A stretch of 64,000 nt of DNA from Candidatus Gastranaerophilales bacterium (GTDB lineage: Bacteria; Cyanobacteriota; Vampirovibrionia; Gastranaerophilales; Gastranaerophilaceae), in NCBI GenBank assembly GCA_944324285.1, contig CALUVR010000011.1, positions 1 through 64,000 on the forward strand, written 5' to 3'. Shown here piece by piece: positions 9,866 to 20,973 of this stretch. Each line of letters starts with the position of its first letter. The stretch's first letter is position 1. Both the position numbers and the translations under genes were made by a program. The notes beneath the pieces are model-generated. The model was given only the letters and a program-made list of their open reading frames with translations. It was not told the origin of the DNA and did no database searches.

Positions 9866-11251
9866 ATGGAAGAAAATAATAATTTGAAAAGATTTACAAC
9901 AGCACAATTTTTGAACTTTTGCCTCGGATTTTTTGGTTTGCAATTTGCGTGGCAGATGAGAATTATTCTCTCAGGACCTGTTACAGAAGGGCTTGGCGCA
10001 TCTCCTTTTATATATGGTCTTATATGGCTTGCGGGACCTTTTACCGGTATGGTTGTACAACCGCTTATAGGTACACTCAGCGATAAAACAGTTTCTCCGT
10101 TCGGCAGACGAAGACCATACCTTTTGGGTGGTGCACTTCTGGCTGCTATTGCATTATGGATTTTCCCGAATTCCGACGGAGTCGCTAACTGGCTTCATAA
10201 TATTACAGGGCTTCATTTGCCTGCCTGTACTGCACTTCTTATTGCTGCAGCCATGATATGGATTATTGATGCATGTGTTAATGTTGCTCAGGGTCCTTAC
10301 AGAGCATTAATTCCTGACGTTGTACCGCCGGAACAGCATTCTCTTGCTAATTCTTATATTAGTCTTGCTATTGGACTTGGCTCAGTTATTGCTGCTGGAA
10401 CTGCCCCTTTTCTTATGTGGGCTTTTGGATACCAGATGTCTATCCCTGCACAATTCATTATGGCTGCGCTTGCGTTCACTCTCGGTATGATTTGGACCTG
10501 TATTACCATTAACGAAAAACAAACTAAAAAAGAAATTATAAAAGATGTAGCAACCGCAGAAATTAAAGAAGATACATTCCTGGATGCTTTGAAAAACTTC
10601 TTCTCTCTTTCGCCGGAAGTTTCTAAAATCTGTACAATGCAATTTTTTACATGGATTGGTACTATGTGTATGATGATTTTCTTTACCCAGTATTCTGTCC
10701 ATACCGTTTTCCATGTTCCTGATTTGAGTTCGGTTACAGAAGAAATTACCGAGCAATATTCTAACGCAACCCTTTTTGGAACCAATTTTTCTTCAATTTG
10801 TTTTGCTATATTTAACCTTGTTTGTTTCCTCGTGGCTATTCCTATCGGGATTATGTCAGCAAAATACGGAAACAAAAAGGTTCATATTATTTCATTAGTC
10901 ACAATGATTCTTGCATATTTGGGAATGGCAACCTCCTGTAACCCTAAAATTGTCGCACTTTTAATGGGAGTTGCCGGTATCGGCTGGGCGAGTATTTGCG
11001 CGCTTCCTTTTGCTATGCTCTCACAGTATATAAAAAAAGGAACCGAAGGTTCTGTTATGGGAATTTTCAATATCTTTATAGCCGGACCTCAGGTATTTGT
11101 ATGTACGCTTGTTGCCTGGTTCATTTCTAAGTGTATAATTAAATTAGAAGATAATCTTGTTAATTATCACTGGGAATACGCATTTTTAATTGGTGCAATT
11201 TGTCTGGCAATAGCTGCTGTTATAACAAGCACGGTTAAGGAAAAGGAATAA
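9866..11251 (+). CDS. MFS transporter, glycoside-cation symporter / SLC45 sucrose-transporter-like
   Basis: 461 residues from ATG 9866 (GGGG 8 nt upstream; a TTG at 9824 is less likely). About 12 hydrophobic segments. The loop DKTVSPFGRRRPYLLGG is the RRRP motif typical of the SLC45 / plant sucrose transporter branch, and the N-terminal GFFGLQFAWQMRI matches that group. A sugar or glycoside taken up with a cation is the likely substrate; the exact substrate cannot be told. It ends 4 bp before the radical SAM gene, so the two are probably one operon. Confidence 0.9.
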   Translation: MEENNNLKRFTTAQFLNFCLGFFGLQFAWQMRIILSGPVTEGLGASPFIYGLIWLAGPFTGMVVQPLIGTLSDKTVSPFGRRRPYLLGGALLAAIALWIFPNSDGVANWLHNITGLHLPACTALLIAAAMIWIIDACVNVAQGPYRALIPDVVPPEQHSLANSYISLAIGLGSVIAAGTAPFLMWAFGYQMSIPAQFIMAALAFTLGMIWTCITINEKQTKKEIIKDVATAEIKEDTFLDALKNFFSLSPEVSKICTMQFFTWIGTMCMMIFFTQYSVHTVFHVPDLSSVTEEITEQYSNATLFGTNFSSICFAIFNLVCFLVAIPIGIMSAKYGNKKVHIISLVTMILAYLGMATSCNPKIVALLMGVAGIGWASICALPFAMLSQYIKKGTEGSVMGIFNIFIAGPQVFVCTLVAWFISKCIIKLEDNLVNYHWEYAFLIGAICLAIAAVITSTVKEKE

Positions 11252-11255
11252 TAAA

Positions 11256-12671
11256 GTGGCGGAAGAGAAGGAAAAGAAAAAGAAAAAAATATTATTAATC
11301 TACCCTCCGTCACCTGTTTTGAACAGAGAGGACAGATGCCAGCAGCCGACAAAAGAATTGATAGTAATTCCGCCGCTGCCGCCGACTGATTTGATGTATC
11401 TTGCGGCTGTCGCAGAAAATGCAGGACTTGAAGCTAAAATTAAAGATTACAGTCAAGGCGGCAACTTTGAAAAAGATTTAAAAGAATTTCAACCGGATTA
11501 TCTTCTTATAAATGTTGCAACTCCTACATTTAAAAATGATTTAAATTCACTGACTGTTGCAAAAGAAATTTGTCCTGACATAATAACTATTGCAAAAGGG
11601 GCTGCATTTTTTAACGTCGCGCTGGATGTTATGTATTTTCAAAAAGATTTGGATTTAATTATATACGGAGAACCTGAAGAAACTCTGCGCGAAATATTGA
11701 AAGGTCGCCGTTATAAATATATAAAAGGCTTATATTACAGAGAAGATTTGCGGGCAAAATTCACAGGTCCGCGTCCGTTTATTCAGGATTTGGATAAACT
11801 TCCGTTCCCGGCGCGTCATCTTGTTGATAATACTATCTACAGACGTCCGGATAACAATGAAATTCAGGCTGTTATAAAAGTTTCGCGAGGCTGCCCGTAT
11901 CATTGTTTCTTCTGTCTGGCAACTCCTGTATCTGGAGCAAAAGTGAGAAGGCGCTCCCCCGACAACATTATAGAAGAAATAAAAGAATGTATTGACAAAT
12001 ATGGAATTACAAATTTTATATTCTGGTCGGATGTTTTCAATGCAGACAAAGAATGGGTTATGGAACTGTGCGATAAAATAATTGAGAATGAACTGGATAT
12101 AACCTGGTCTGCCAATACGCGTGCTGATACCGCTGATGAAGAAATGGCATATAAAATGTACGATGCGGGATGCCGTCTTGTGAGTATCGGGGTAGAAAGC
12201 GGTTCGCAGGAAATTCTTAACAATATCGGGAAACGCATAACACTTGATGATGTACGTTTAACAGTTAAAATTTTTAAACGCGCCGGGATTAAAATTTATA
12301 ACTATTTTGTAATCGGGCTTCCGTGGGACGATGAGGATACTATTGAGGATACAATTGAATTTGCTATAGAACTGGATAGCGACTTTATAAGTTTTTATAC
12401 GGCAACACCGCTTCCGGGAACGAAATTCTATGAATATGCAAAAGAAAATAATCTTATAAATTCTGATACATCTTTCAAAAGTGCTTATTATTACCCGTCA
12501 GTTGGCACTCATTACTTATCAAAAGAGAGAGTATTTGAACTTCATAAAAAAGCAATACGACGATTCTATCTTCGTCCGGGATATATATTGAGAACTCTTT
12601 TACGGATACGTTCCATCACAGAATTTAAAAATTATTTCAAAGCAGGGCTGGGAATTTTATTCAAAAGATAA
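11256..12671 (+). CDS. B12-binding-domain radical SAM protein
   Basis: 471 residues starting at GTG 11256. The N-terminal part (about 10-140) has the cobalamin-binding fold of the BchE/anaerobic-methylase group (PPLPPTDLMYLAAVAENAG). The central radical SAM domain carries CPYHCFFC, the CxxxCxxC cluster motif, near residue 213, followed by VGVES-like SIGVESGSQ. These enzymes transfer methyl groups or rearrange carbon skeletons on lipids, tetrapyrroles or peptides; the substrate here is unknown. The N-terminus is very lysine-rich (KEKEKKKKK). A cobalamin adenosyltransferase gene lies elsewhere in the window (59301), consistent with corrinoid use. Confidence 0.93.
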   Translation: MAEEKEKKKKKILLIYPPSPVLNREDRCQQPTKELIVIPPLPPTDLMYLAAVAENAGLEAKIKDYSQGGNFEKDLKEFQPDYLLINVATPTFKNDLNSLTVAKEICPDIITIAKGAAFFNVALDVMYFQKDLDLIIYGEPEETLREILKGRRYKYIKGLYYREDLRAKFTGPRPFIQDLDKLPFPARHLVDNTIYRRPDNNEIQAVIKVSRGCPYHCFFCLATPVSGAKVRRRSPDNIIEEIKECIDKYGITNFIFWSDVFNADKEWVMELCDKIIENELDITWSANTRADTADEEMAYKMYDAGCRLVSIGVESGSQEILNNIGKRITLDDVRLTVKIFKRAGIKIYNYFVIGLPWDDEDTIEDTIEFAIELDSDFISFYTATPLPGTKFYEYAKENNLINSDTSFKSAYYYPSVGTHYLSKERVFELHKKAIRRFYLRPGYILRTLLRIRSITEFKNYFKAGLGILFKR

Positions 12672-13062
12672 AGTTGACGAATTTTTACTTTTAAAGAACG
12701 TCATTACGGGGAGCTTAAAGAAACTGATTGAGCAGTAATGAGATTTTCTTTTTAATCCCCACTTTCTTTGTGAGGTTGCGCGCAAGCGCCGGAGGGATTC
12801 TATAATACCACTTCACTCCGCAACATTCACTTTTATTTACCCCTCACCCGAATTTCTAAGCTCACTAGCGTTCGCTAAGAAATTCTACCCTCTCCCTCAA
12901 GGGGCGAGGGTAGAGTGGCTACCCACCTTGAAAAGGAGGGTCGGGGGGGGGGATTAAAGCGGGAGCGTGGGAGAAAAAAGTCCCCTCTTCGTAAGGTGAT
13001 AGAGGGGAACATCCTTCACTCTTCTTACAAAGAAGGAAGTATTGGATTCTTTTTGCTAACAA
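12672..13062. repeat. Repeat-filled intergenic region with a G10 run
   Basis: It holds a degenerate TTTGTGAGG..GCGCAAGCGCCGGAGGG unit (about 12764-12795), a CCCTCACCC..CCCTCTCCCTCAAGGGGCGAGGG composite (about 12838-12912) interrupted by GAATTTCT..AGAAATTC, and a homopolymer of ten G at 12943-12952. No gene is visible; the G10 run is not inside a recognisable prepilin leader. Confidence 0.8.
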
Positions 13063-13098
13063 AATCGGAGTCCTGATATGTCAAGCCTCCGATTTTTT
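13063..13098 (-). terminator. Terminator of the winged-helix gene, probably bidirectional
   Basis: AAAATCGGAG and CTCCGATTTT form a 10-bp stem around about 16 nt, with T runs on both strands. Confidence 0.8.
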
Positions 13099-13118
13099 GC
13101 TATTCTTAATCTTTTATA

Positions 13119-13802
13119 TTATACGTGTAGGATAAATCCGCCTTTTTCTGCGTTTTCAAGCTTTTCTCCTTCAATTTTAGCACGCAGATTTTTTATGTAT
13201 TTGTAAACATAATCTCTTGGCAAATCCAACAATGTTGCCAAATCTTTTGCATAAACAACCTGATTTTTGTTTTGTGCAAAGTGGTCAAAAACTTTCTGTT
13301 CTCTATCTGTAAGCGCTTTTTTGAAAACAACTCTTACTTCTTCTCTTAAGGTATCGGCAGCAAGTTCTGCTTTAACTTTTGAAGTTTTTGGTTTAACTGT
13401 TTTTGCGGCTGTTGTTTTTACGGTTTTCTTAACAGTTTTCTTTTCCGTCTTTGTTTTTGCTGTTTTAACCGCTTTTACAGGTTTATGTTCTTTTGATGGT
13501 TTTATCGGTTCTACGTCCGCATCAATTTTAATTTTAGAAATAGAGAAAGGTGAAGGTGCGATTTCCTGTTCTCTTTCATAAGCACGCTGCGCTATTGTGC
13601 TGATTCTTTCGCTTTTCGGCTGCATCCAGGTATCTTCTGTTGACATAACAGGTTTACCCTGCAGAACAATATCAATTAAATCATTAGTCGGCTTAGCTTC
13701 TTCAATTTTTTTACCCAACCTTGCAGCAAATTCTTCTAAAGTAATTTTTTCTAATGAGCTTCTCCACTGTTTAATCTCTTCTTTGCTCAAGTATTCAGAC
13801 AT
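13119..13802 (-). CDS. Winged-helix protein with a lysine/threonine-rich histone-like linker
   Basis: 227 residues with an AAGGAG ribosome binding site. Residues 1-60 are helical and acidic/basic mixed. Residues about 103-145 are a low-complexity stretch of K, T, V and A (repeats such as KTVKKTVKTTAAKTVK) like the tails of histone H1-like or HU-fusion proteins. Residues about 155-227 look like a winged helix-turn-helix (LTDREQKVFDHFAQNKNQVVYAKDLATLL, then YVYKYIKNLRAKI). I infer a DNA-binding protein, perhaps architectural or regulatory. Co-transcription with the kinase operon upstream is uncertain because 142 bp separate them. Confidence 0.8.
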   Translation of the reverse strand: MSEYLSKEEIKQWRSSLEKITLEEFAARLGKKIEEAKPTNDLIDIVLQGKPVMSTEDTWMQPKSERISTIAQRAYEREQEIAPSPFSISKIKIDADVEPIKPSKEHKPVKAVKTAKTKTEKKTVKKTVKTTAAKTVKPKTSKVKAELAADTLREEVRVVFKKALTDREQKVFDHFAQNKNQVVYAKDLATLLDLPRDYVYKYIKNLRAKIEGEKLENAEKGGFILHV

Positions 13803-13944
13803 TAATAAATCTCCTTAAACTCTGTATTCTTAACCTTCAATACCTTTAATCTAGCACAAACCATGCCGAAAAAATCAAAATGTTTCATAAAGTAAATTTT
13901 TATTTTTTATTGTAACAATTACTTGAAAAATAAGGTTTTCGCGT

Positions 13945-14613
13945 TTATGCAAGAATTCCGGAATCCAATAATTTTTGTACCTCATCGTTCATAATTTTAT
14001 GGATTTCCTGAATAGATTTTGTGCCGTCTATGCTTCTAAAATTATATATTTCTTTCATCTTGTTATATTGCTCAAGGCATTTGTTCTGATATATTTCAAA
14101 ACTTTTGTAGAAATCTGTCGAAAAACCCACATCTCTTCCGCTTTCATAGAAATCAAGCCCTGTTGTTCCTATAATACGTTTCAAAAGGACATCCACCGGC
14201 ATATCAAGATAAAAGACTAAATCCGGTTCAGGGGCGTATTCGTATAAATTTTTAACCCATTCGATACACTGACCTCTGACAACATCGCGAGCAAGCGCAG
14301 TGTAAAAATATCTATCCAGAAGCACTATAAACCCTGATTTCAATGCCGGTATAATCTGGTTTTCCAAACGGTCTGCAAAATCAGCCGCATACAATAAACT
14401 GTATGTTGTTGCGTTTAAAAGGTTGCGTTCCTTTGCGTCGTCGATTACGTTTGCGATTAGACGCGAGGTTTTCCATTCGGATACCATAACCCCGTAAGAT
14501 TTATCCTGAATAGATTTTTTCAAAAGTTCAAGCTGGGTGGATTTGCCGGAACCGTCTGTTCCTTCGATTACTATTAAAAGTCCTTCGTATCCGTTTTTTG
14601 TTTTATGTTCCAT
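13945..14613 (-). CDS. tmk: Thymidylate kinase (first of two tandem paralogues)
   Basis: 222 residues. P-loop EGTDGSGKSTQ near residue 17, the DRYFYTALARD motif (DR[YF] of thymidylate kinase) near 100, and a lid region RIIGTTGLDFYESGRD near 150. It converts dTMP to dTDP. It begins 2 nt after the stop codon of a clearly related second copy (14616-15314). The two proteins share the same motifs throughout but are well diverged, so the duplication is old. Either could be the housekeeping dTMP kinase, and the other may have a different nucleotide substrate. Confidence 0.88.
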   Translation of the reverse strand: MEHKTKNGYEGLLIVIEGTDGSGKSTQLELLKKSIQDKSYGVMVSEWKTSRLIANVIDDAKERNLLNATTYSLLYAADFADRLENQIIPALKSGFIVLLDRYFYTALARDVVRGQCIEWVKNLYEYAPEPDLVFYLDMPVDVLLKRIIGTTGLDFYESGRDVGFSTDFYKSFEIYQNKCLEQYNKMKEIYNFRSIDGTKSIQEIHKIMNDEVQKLLDSGILA

Positions 14614-14615
14614 TC

Positions 14616-15314
14616 CTACACCTCAATCCCTTTTTCCCGAAGAACTTCTCTCAAGAGTTCTCTTATTTTAACCTGTTTTGAGTGAATTGAATCATTCGCA
14701 TCAAGTTTAATCAATCCGAATTCATCGACCATTTTGTTGTATTCATTTATAACACGACCCTGGAAAATCATATAGCTTTCATAAGGGTCGCTGCTTAGTT
14801 TCAAGTCCATACCTGCTTCGTAGAATTTAGGGGTTCTGTTGAAGCAAATTCTTTCTAATGAGGTTTTCGGGTCAATATCAAAATAGATTGCAAGATCAGG
14901 TTTGTAGGCAAAATCATAAACTTTTCTGACCCACTGCGGATCAACGCCCCTTGCAACATCTCTTGCAAAAGCCGTATAAGCGTATCTATCCGCAAGCACA
15001 ATAAAACCTGCTTTTAGTGCCGGCGCGATAACCTGTTTAGCGCGGTCGGCAAAATCTACTGCGTGAAGAAGCGAGAAAGTTCTTGGCGAGAGCATATTTT
15101 TCTTTTTGGCAAGTTTAGTTGTTTGGCTGATGAGTTCGGAGGAATTCCATTCCGTAAAAATGACGTCCTGTCCCGTTGCTTTCAGCCAGTCCCGTAAAAG
15201 TGCAAGCTGGGTGGATTTTCCCGATCCGTCTATACCTTCCACACAAACTAATGTCCCTTTTAAATTATGCTTTTCCGTAAGTCTGCCCAATTTTTTCTCC
15301 TTAGTGTTCTTCAA
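14616..15314 (-). CDS. Thymidylate kinase-like protein (second tandem paralogue)
   Basis: 232 residues. P-loop EGIDGSGKSTQ near residue 27, DRYAYTAFARD near 110, and a shorter basic lid RICFNRTPKFYEAG near 160. The N-terminus has an extra charged stretch (MKNTKEKKLGRLTEKHN) absent from typical Tmk. The start overlaps the end of the HD-domain gene by 14 nt, and the next tmk copy follows by 2 nt, so translation is likely coupled. It is a nucleoside monophosphate kinase; dTMP is the default guess. Confidence 0.85.
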   Translation of the reverse strand: MKNTKEKKLGRLTEKHNLKGTLVCVEGIDGSGKSTQLALLRDWLKATGQDVIFTEWNSSELISQTTKLAKKKNMLSPRTFSLLHAVDFADRAKQVIAPALKAGFIVLADRYAYTAFARDVARGVDPQWVRKVYDFAYKPDLAIYFDIDPKTSLERICFNRTPKFYEAGMDLKLSSDPYESYMIFQGRVINEYNKMVDEFGLIKLDANDSIHSKQVKIRELLREVLREKGIEV

Positions 15315-16143
15315 GCATTGCTACATTTATTTTACCGAATTTTGCAGAAAGATTATCTATCAGATGAATAAAATACAATTCCGGTTCCAAATCTTTCTGG
15401 TCTAAATCTATAATCGCGCCCCAGTCGCTTCTGCCATGGTGTGCGGCAATCATTTTTGCGATTTCTTTAAAGCCTTCTGTCATACAAATTGAAAATCCGT
15501 ACTGAGAATGAGAAATCCATTCTTTTCGGAAGTTTTCATCATAATCTATTATACCTGATTCCAAATCAATTGTGTATTCAAAAATTTTCCCGATATCATG
15601 GAGTATGCATGCCGCAAAAATATTGTCGCGGTTGAATTTATACTCAGATAAATCCATATTCATCTCTGCATATTTAAGGCATTCCAACGTATGTACCATT
15701 AACCCGCCGACATAATTGTGATGCATAACTTTTGCAGCAGGCATAATTTTTATCTTATCTTTGTGCTCCATAAAGAACATTGTCAGAAACGAATTTAATT
15801 TTTCGTCTTTGATTTTATCAAAATAGGAAGTTAATTCAGCATAAACTTTTTCTCTTTCCTGTTCATTCAAACCCGTTTTTGCTTCTTTTATAAGTTCAAC
15901 GGCTGAAACAAGGCAGTTGTTGAATTTTTCATTAAACGAAGCAGACACAAGTCTTAATAAGTTTCCTGTTCTGAAAACTTTACTGTCTATTCTGTTGAGT
16001 GTTTCTTCCCAGAGAATACAGTTTAAAATTGAGTCATCTTCGGTATTTTTGAGTTGAAGCTTCCCCATTTTTGTTCCGGCTTTTGTATCGCCTATTGAAA
16101 ATACTACTACTTCGTATATTGATTCTGTATCAAAATTTGACAT
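15301..16143 (-). CDS. HD-domain hydrolase with an OB-fold, YhaM-like 3'-5' exoribonuclease
   Basis: 280 residues. The N-terminal part (about 10-90) resembles a nucleic-acid-binding OB-fold (LQLKNTEDDSILNCILWEE). The C-terminal part has an HD metal-binding set: HH in MHHNYVGGLMVHTLE (about 142-155), HD in CILHDIGKIFEY (about 182-193), then AAHHGRSDWGA (about 230-240) and a distal D in HLIDNLSAKFG. This order matches the YhaM / CBF1 family, 3'-5' exonucleases of RNA or single-stranded DNA. It starts 3 bp after ilvC and overlaps the kinase gene downstream, inside one operon. Confidence 0.85.
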   Translation of the reverse strand: MSNFDTESIYEVVVFSIGDTKAGTKMGKLQLKNTEDDSILNCILWEETLNRIDSKVFRTGNLLRLVSASFNEKFNNCLVSAVELIKEAKTGLNEQEREKVYAELTSYFDKIKDEKLNSFLTMFFMEHKDKIKIMPAAKVMHHNYVGGLMVHTLECLKYAEMNMDLSEYKFNRDNIFAACILHDIGKIFEYTIDLESGIIDYDENFRKEWISHSQYGFSICMTEGFKEIAKMIAAHHGRSDWGAIIDLDQKDLEPELYFIHLIDNLSAKFGKINVAMLEEH

Positions 16144-16146
16144 TTA

Positions 16147-17706
<1,560 letters not shown>

Positions 17707-17862
17707 ATGCTTAAAAAGATTGTATCACCTTCGTGTAATGTATGCGACAGTGTGGAATTTATATTAAGAGGAGCGAGAAAACGCCGTAATATGGCGATTA
17801 CTTCTGCAAAAAGCATTAATGCCGATGCAGGTATTAAAACAGGACTTGCGGCTGTTAAGTAA
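17707..17862 (+). CDS. Small CxxC protein (51 residues), unknown
   Basis: A short frame with a strong AAGGAG ribosome binding site 10 nt before ATG. The product begins MLKKIVSPSCNVCDSVEF, giving a CxxC pair at residues 10 and 13, then a basic segment RGARKRRN (about 21-28) and a neutral tail ending TGLAAVK. It lies alone between two repeat/terminator regions, with a terminator 40 bp downstream, so it appears to be a one-gene transcript. It could be a small metal-binding or nucleic-acid-binding protein; this is inference from composition. Confidence 0.65.
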   Translation: MLKKIVSPSCNVCDSVEFILRGARKRRNMAITSAKSINADAGIKTGLAAVK

Positions 17863-17902
17863 GTGGGCGCGCAAGCATTTTTAAGATAAGAGAGCTTTAT
17901 AT

Positions 17903-17937
17903 TAAAAGACCGGTTTTCAAAAGCTGGTCTTTTTTAA
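17903..17937 (+). terminator. Rho-independent terminator after the small CxxC gene
   Basis: AAAAGACC(G)G and (C)TGGTCTTTT pair around TTTTCAAAAG, followed by a T run. Confidence 0.88.
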
Positions 17938-17990
17938 TGTTCTTGCCCCATCTAATGTTCCTGCTATAATTAATACAAAGGGAGAACATT

Positions 17991-19562
17991 ATGGGGAATA
18001 AGAACAGGGACAAAACAGCAATTATAATAGGTGCAGGACCGGCAGGTTTGAGTGCCGCATATTATTTACTAAAAAACACTGAGGATATAAAACCGATAGT
18101 TATTGAAGAACTTGACTGCGTCGGCGGAATTTCCAGAACTGTTCACCATAACGGCAACGGGATAGATTTAGGCGGGCACAGGTTGTTCTCAAAAAATCAA
18201 GAGATACTGGATTTCTGGGAAGAAATTCTCCCGCTTCAGGGAAAACCGCCGATTGATGACAAAATCCTTCACCGTGAAATAACCCTTTCCCCGACAGGTC
18301 CCGACCCTGATGAAACCGACAGGGTTATGCTCAAACGCAGAAGAGTTTCAAGAATTTTTTATTTAAGAAAATTTTTTGATTACCCGGTGAGCCTTAAAGC
18401 CTCGACAATACTCAATATGGGGCTTGGAAGAACCTTCAACGCCGGTATGAGTTATCTGAAATCCTGTGTGCATAAGGTTCCTGAAAAGACGCTTGAAGAT
18501 TTTATGATTAACCGTTTCGGCAAAGTGCTTTATAAAATGTTCTTTGAAAAATACACCCAAAAAGTCTGGGGGCTTCATCCGTCTGAAATTTCCAAAGAGT
18601 GGGGGGAGCAGCGAATTAAGGGGCTTTCGCTATCAAAGGCTGTTTTAAATGCAATCCTGTCGCCTTTAAAATTAATCTCAAATAAAGAAAAGGAAACATC
18701 TTTAATTGAAGAGTTTTATTACCCGAAATACGGCTGCGGTCAGGTTTGGGAGTTTATGGCGAATGAAATTATCAAAATGGGCGGCGAAATTCATTTTAAT
18801 ACCAAAGTGACGGATTTTGAAACTGACGGCAATAAGATATTATCCGTTAATGCACTCCGGAACGACGGTCGTTCCGAGAAATTCCGCGGAAATTTCTTTA
18901 TATCCTCAATGCCTGTAAAAGATTTGGTGGAAGGGCTTGGCGCCCGGGTACCTGAAAAGGTTGCGGCTGTGGCTAAAGATTTGCCGTACAGGGATTATAT
19001 TCTCGCCGGATTTTACTGCAATAAAATTAACCTTAAAAATAACACCAAAATCCCGACTATTAATAATATTTGTCCTGACTGCTGGATTTATATTCAGGAA
19101 GATGATATCACAGCCGGTCGCCTGCAGATTATGAACAACTGGTCGCCGTATCTGGTGAAGGATTTCAGGGATAAAGTGTTTATAAGCCTTGAATACTTCT
19201 GTAATGAAGGGGATGAGCTGTGGAATAAATCCGAAAAAGATATGATTGATTTCGGGCTTTCAGAGCTTCAAAAACTCAATATAGTGACCCCCGAAGATGT
19301 TATTGACACTGTGAGAGTAAAAGTTAAAAAGGCGTATCCTGCCTATTTCGGCACCTACAAGGATTTTGATATAGTAAAACAATATCTGAACAGTATTGAA
19401 AATCTATATTGCATAGGTCGCAACGGTCAGCATAAATATAACAATATGGATCATTCAATGCTGAGTGGAATTGAGGCTGTTAATGTTATAAAAGGAGGAC
19501 TCTCTAAGGATATATTATGGAAAGTCAATACGGAAAAGGAATACCATGAAGTCAAAAAATAA
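17991..19562 (+). CDS. NAD(P)/FAD-dependent oxidoreductase, UDP-galactopyranose-mutase / protoporphyrinogen-oxidase-like fold
   Basis: 523 residues. The N-terminal FAD-binding motif is [17 protein letters not shown] (about 11-27) with the acidic end of the second strand at [10 protein letters not shown], and the GG-motif [19 protein letters not shown]. The C-terminal [16 protein letters not shown] is the FAD-ring-contact region typical of the amine-oxidase/UGM-like group. Several bacterial homologues sit in polysaccharide clusters. Its stop lies 17 nt inside the next gene, a GT-C glycosyltransferase, so the two are coupled and a role in modifying a lipid-linked or surface sugar is plausible. 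Confidence 0.88.
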   Translation: MGNKNRDKTAIIIGAGPAGLSAAYYLLKNTEDIKPIVIEELDCVGGISRTVHHNGNGIDLGGHRLFSKNQEILDFWEEILPLQGKPPIDDKILHREITLSPTGPDPDETDRVMLKRRRVSRIFYLRKFFDYPVSLKASTILNMGLGRTFNAGMSYLKSCVHKVPEKTLEDFMINRFGKVLYKMFFEKYTQKVWGLHPSEISKEWGEQRIKGLSLSKAVLNAILSPLKLISNKEKETSLIEEFYYPKYGCGQVWEFMANEIIKMGGEIHFNTKVTDFETDGNKILSVNALRNDGRSEKFRGNFFISSMPVKDLVEGLGARVPEKVAAVAKDLPYRDYILAGFYCNKINLKNNTKIPTINNICPDCWIYIQEDDITAGRLQIMNNWSPYLVKDFRDKVFISLEYFCNEGDELWNKSEKDMIDFGLSELQKLNIVTPEDVIDTVRVKVKKAYPAYFGTYKDFDIVKQYLNSIENLYCIGRNGQHKYNNMDHSMLSGIEAVNVIKGGLSKDILWKVNTEKEYHEVKK

Positions 19563-20973
19563 TAATGTTTGGTTCTGGGTTGTAATTTCTATTTATACCG
19601 TAATCACAATTTTGCGGCTTATTAATCATCAGCCGTGGTTTGATGAGGCTCATGCATACAGTATTGCGCAAGAGATGAATTTGTTGGAAATTATCCAACT
19701 GATGTCGCTTGAGGGGCACACTTTCCTCTGGTATCTTTTGTTGATGCCGTTTGCAAAACTCAATCTGTGGTATCCGTGGCCGATGCTTATTATGAACTAC
19801 ATTTTTGCCTGGACGGCGGTCGTGATTTTGTGGAGAAAGGCTCCTTTCAGTAATCTTACCAAAACTCTCGTAACATTTTCCTTTCCGTTTTTCGCGTGCC
19901 TGCCTATTCTTGCAAGATGTTATGCAATCGGTGTAATGTTTCTATTTTTGCTTCAGGCACTGTTTAAGGATAAATTAAAACATCCTCTTGTTTATTCAAC
20001 TCTGATTATTTTATGCGCAAACACAAGCGTAATGGCGATTTTCGGGGCTGCTGCATACGGGTTTATATTTTTATATGACTTGATTAAATCAGGCTTAAAG
20101 TCTGAAACGTCAAAGAAAGATTTTATTCTGAGTTCTGTAATTATGGCGTTTGGCGCTGTATTAATTTTCTGGCAGCTCGGGTCAACGTCAAAACTTTTGA
20201 CAGGAGAAGCCGGCACCTTTATAAGCAAATTCCTCGGATTTCTATTTGGTAAATCAGTTTTGATGAACTGGTTTTCCTTAGCCGCTTTTATCGGCGGACT
20301 CTCTGCTGTCGGGATTTGTCTTGCTGCTGCAAGAAATCTAAAAGGACTTTTTTATTATATCTTTACGATAGGCGGATTATTAACTGTATTTTTCACAATG
20401 TATGCAGGCTGGCCGCATCATTTCATTTTTTTATACATATATGCACTTCTTTCGGCGTGGTTCCTCACAAAAGCAGGAAAGACGTTCCTCATTGCGGATA
20501 TTGCGGTTGCGGTTATGTTTGCGAGCCTGATATTTAACGATAAATCCGCAGACGTTATTTATTTTGGCTCACAATCTATACAAATCGTAAACAGTATTCT
20601 AAAAGATGAGAAACTGAAAAATGCACGGTTTATTGTATACGAGGCACCATCAAAATCAATGCTGCCGCTTTTCAAGGCTCACAATATTGAGGTTTGGGAC
20701 TACTGTACCGGGGAACCTGCTAATTCAAGTATTGTAATGAATTTATCAACCCCTTTATGCACAATGAAAAACAAAATTTACCTGACCCCTTACGTTGAAA
20801 AGGTTCTCTCAAAAGATAAGGATAACTATTCTTTTGTCGGGATTAAAGATGATAATACGTACGATCCAGTATTTATGGTTCGTCAGGGAAATGTAAGAAT
20901 TATATATGAGTTCTACAGAGGCTTTAAAAACAGCGGATATCTTTTGTATAAGACTACAAGGGTTGAAAATTAA
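19546..20973 (+). CDS. GT-C-fold membrane glycosyltransferase (GT39-like)
   Basis: 475 residues with about 10-11 membrane segments. Residues about 28-40 read [13 protein letters not shown]: a DE pair in the first periplasmic loop is the metal and lipid-phosphate-sugar binding signature of GT-C enzymes such as PMT/ArnT. The soluble tail (about 330-475) lacks recognisable motifs. These enzymes move sugars from polyprenyl-phosphate donors onto lipids or proteins outside the inner membrane. It overlaps the FAD enzyme gene by 17 nt. The acceptor is unknown. Confidence 0.85.
   Translation: MKSKNNNVWFWVVISIYTVITILRLINHQPWFDEAHAYSIAQEMNLLEIIQLMSLEGHTFLWYLLLMPFAKLNLWYPWPMLIMNYIFAWTAVVILWRKAPFSNLTKTLVTFSFPFFACLPILARCYAIGVMFLFLLQALFKDKLKHPLVYSTLIILCANTSVMAIFGAAAYGFIFLYDLIKSGLKSETSKKDFILSSVIMAFGAVLIFWQLGSTSKLLTGEAGTFISKFLGFLFGKSVLMNWFSLAAFIGGLSAVGICLAAARNLKGLFYYIFTIGGLLTVFFTMYAGWPHHFIFLYIYALLSAWFLTKAGKTFLIADIAVAVMFASLIFNDKSADVIYFGSQSIQIVNSILKDEKLKNARFIVYEAPSKSMLPLFKAHNIEVWDYCTGEPANSSIVMNLSTPLCTMKNKIYLTPYVEKVLSKDKDNYSFVGIKDDNTYDPVFMVRQGNVRIIYEFYRGFKNSGYLLYKTTRVEN

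Noticed and set aside
13267-13818. Hydrophobic frames on the plus strand opposite the winged-helix gene
   Set aside because: They are antisense shadows of a K/T/A-rich coding stretch and have no initiation signals.
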